Of a DNA stretch of 64,000 bases, positions 62,972-64,000 are shown one piece after another (the first letter of the stretch is position 1; every line of letters begins with the position of its first letter). The stretch spans positions 154,143 through 218,142 of the forward strand of contig MVBO01000003.1 in assembly GCA_002261195.1 (NCBI GenBank), in the 5' to 3' direction. Under the pieces are notes generated by a model that had not been told where the DNA came from, ran no database searches, and saw nothing but the letters and a program-made list of their open reading frames with translations. The position numbers and the translations under genes were made by a program. The stretch comes from Bifiguratus adelaidae (Eukaryota; Mucoromycota; Endogonomycetes; Endogonales).

Positions 62972-64000
62972 AGTGACACCATGTGGTATTATGTGTATAT
63001 CTTGTACAGGTCGCCCTCCCTCTCCGCCTGTAAATACTCACTCCTAATCTTCCGAAGAAATGTGAAGAGCACTGCCTAATCTTGGCCATATGACGGTCAT
63101 ACGACCCATCACCAAAAAATTCTGCAATTGTGCTGAACCCGTGGAGGCCCATCTAGGCGCTTTCCCCAACACACTCGACACGTGTTTGACGATATAATCA
63201 TTTCACCAAAATGAGGCTTTGAGCATAGCCAAAGCAATGGCAACTGTCGCTCGAATCGTCAGCATAACCTTTGATGCCACATTTGTTGATCCTCGTGACA
63301 CCCCTTAAAGTATCCAAAGAACAGGTTCTCTCTCATCCTGCCCCTGAACCTACCGAAATCGTGCTATCGATTTAACGCTAACAGAAATACAGGTATACTG
63401 TCGTCTCTCCACGGTGTTATAGTCTCTGAGCCGTCAAATGAATTTCATCCGCGCTTTTTGCGAGGATAAAACCCTTATCGTGATCTCCACTGCACCGATC
63501 CCCGCCGTAGCTCAAGGAGGTACCACTAAGATCATTGCACAGCCAGCCATGCCTTGTACTTGGACTCGCCAGGGTCTGGTCTGGTTCGTGCACGATGACG
63601 ATGGTCGACCTCCCGAGAATGCCTTGGTAAACGCTTAAGGAAAGCATTCCCCGATCGGTTACTTAAACAGGGTGATCCATCCAGCTTGTCGTACAGTGGG
63701 ACTCCATATCGCATCTGGATCTGTCAAACCACAAAATCGTCGGTTTTTCAATACGGGGCTGCAAGGGGTTCAGGAAACGTGAATTCGTTTAATGACTGAG
63801 GAGATTGCAAGGGGCAACATCAGAAAACTTGTTGATTCCTCAACACTACCCCGCTTCAATGTGCATATTGATGGATTTTAATGCATTATCACTTTGACAA
63901 TACGATTTCTACTACTCGATCGCGTCCATGTGAGCAGATCGACATTCTACCAGTTTCGATACAAACTTCCCCTGATGAACAGGGAAGTAATCCCAAAGCA
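62972..64000. other. Right-end region without a recognised gene
   Basis: About 1 kb. Frames of 60-76 codons on both strands (63417-63714) overlap one another and match nothing; a 66-codon plus-strand frame at 63438-63638 is the least unlikely. A small inverted repeat (ACTTCCC..GGGAAGT, about 63966-63989) is at the end and is too short to interpret. The next gene may start beyond the window. Confidence 0.35.

Noticed and set aside
63417-63714. Short frames at the right end as a gene
   Set aside because: Three frames of similar length overlap on both strands, none with motifs or a plausible splice partner.

Overview
This is 64 kb of nuclear DNA from a filamentous fungus. Nearly every gene is broken by short introns (about 40-75 bp, GT..AG, with GTAAGT-like donors). 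Genes lie close together on both strands, and the proteins are fungal versions of core eukaryotic machinery (coronin, BRO1, SGD1, HRD3, SMC5, RTC5, NAD formate dehydrogenase, a DUF1752 plus GATA regulator, a GT69 mannosyltransferase). A WD40-like/TRP-like channel fusion, an HSPA12-type Hsp70 with no peptide-binding domain and a tetraspanin suggest an early-diverging lineage. Mucoromycota is my best guess, but no rRNA or other decisive marker is present. I saw no rRNA, tRNA, transposon or CRISPR array.

Layout. 0.3-3.1 kb: a leaderless GH5 exo-beta-1,3-glucanase and a tetraspanin, both on the minus strand. 4.1-13.1 kb: a tandem plus-strand run of coronin, BRO1 and SGD1 with very short spacers. 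13.2-18.5 kb: two divergent pairs with tiny gaps between start codons (L-type lectin/F-box protein and YdcZ-like transporter/CMT1-like mannosyltransferase). 19.1-24.3 kb: secreted GH20 hexosaminidase, a MscL-type mechanosensitive channel with a zinc-ribbon tail, intronless glucose-6-phosphate isomerase and a small ABM-fold protein. 24.8-31.3 kb: HRD3, an amidase and, convergent with it, formate dehydrogenase. 32.7-35.3 kb: a broken GH5 gene and a butyrobetaine-dioxygenase-like protein that has lost a metal-binding histidine. 36.2-48.8 kb: an AreA-like GATA factor, an unknown Ser-rich protein, SMC5 and the channel fusion. 49.0-55.3 kb (minus strand): a C2H2 protein, RTC5, a second amidase and an F-box protein. 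55.9-63.0 kb: an amino-acid permease, the HSPA12-like protein and a PASK-like kinase without a PAS domain.

Functionally the window is mixed. Endosome/vacuole and secretory-pathway functions recur (BRO1, coronin, lectin, HRD3, RTC5, tetraspanin). A looser nitrogen/one-carbon theme is formed by two amidases, formate dehydrogenase, the dioxygenase-like protein, the permease and the GATA factor. Membrane mechanics or ion sensing is represented by MscL and the TRP-like channel. Exon joins were worked out by hand from reading frame, splice consensus and remembered family motifs. Ends of CDS are usually firm; some internal splice sites are approximate.
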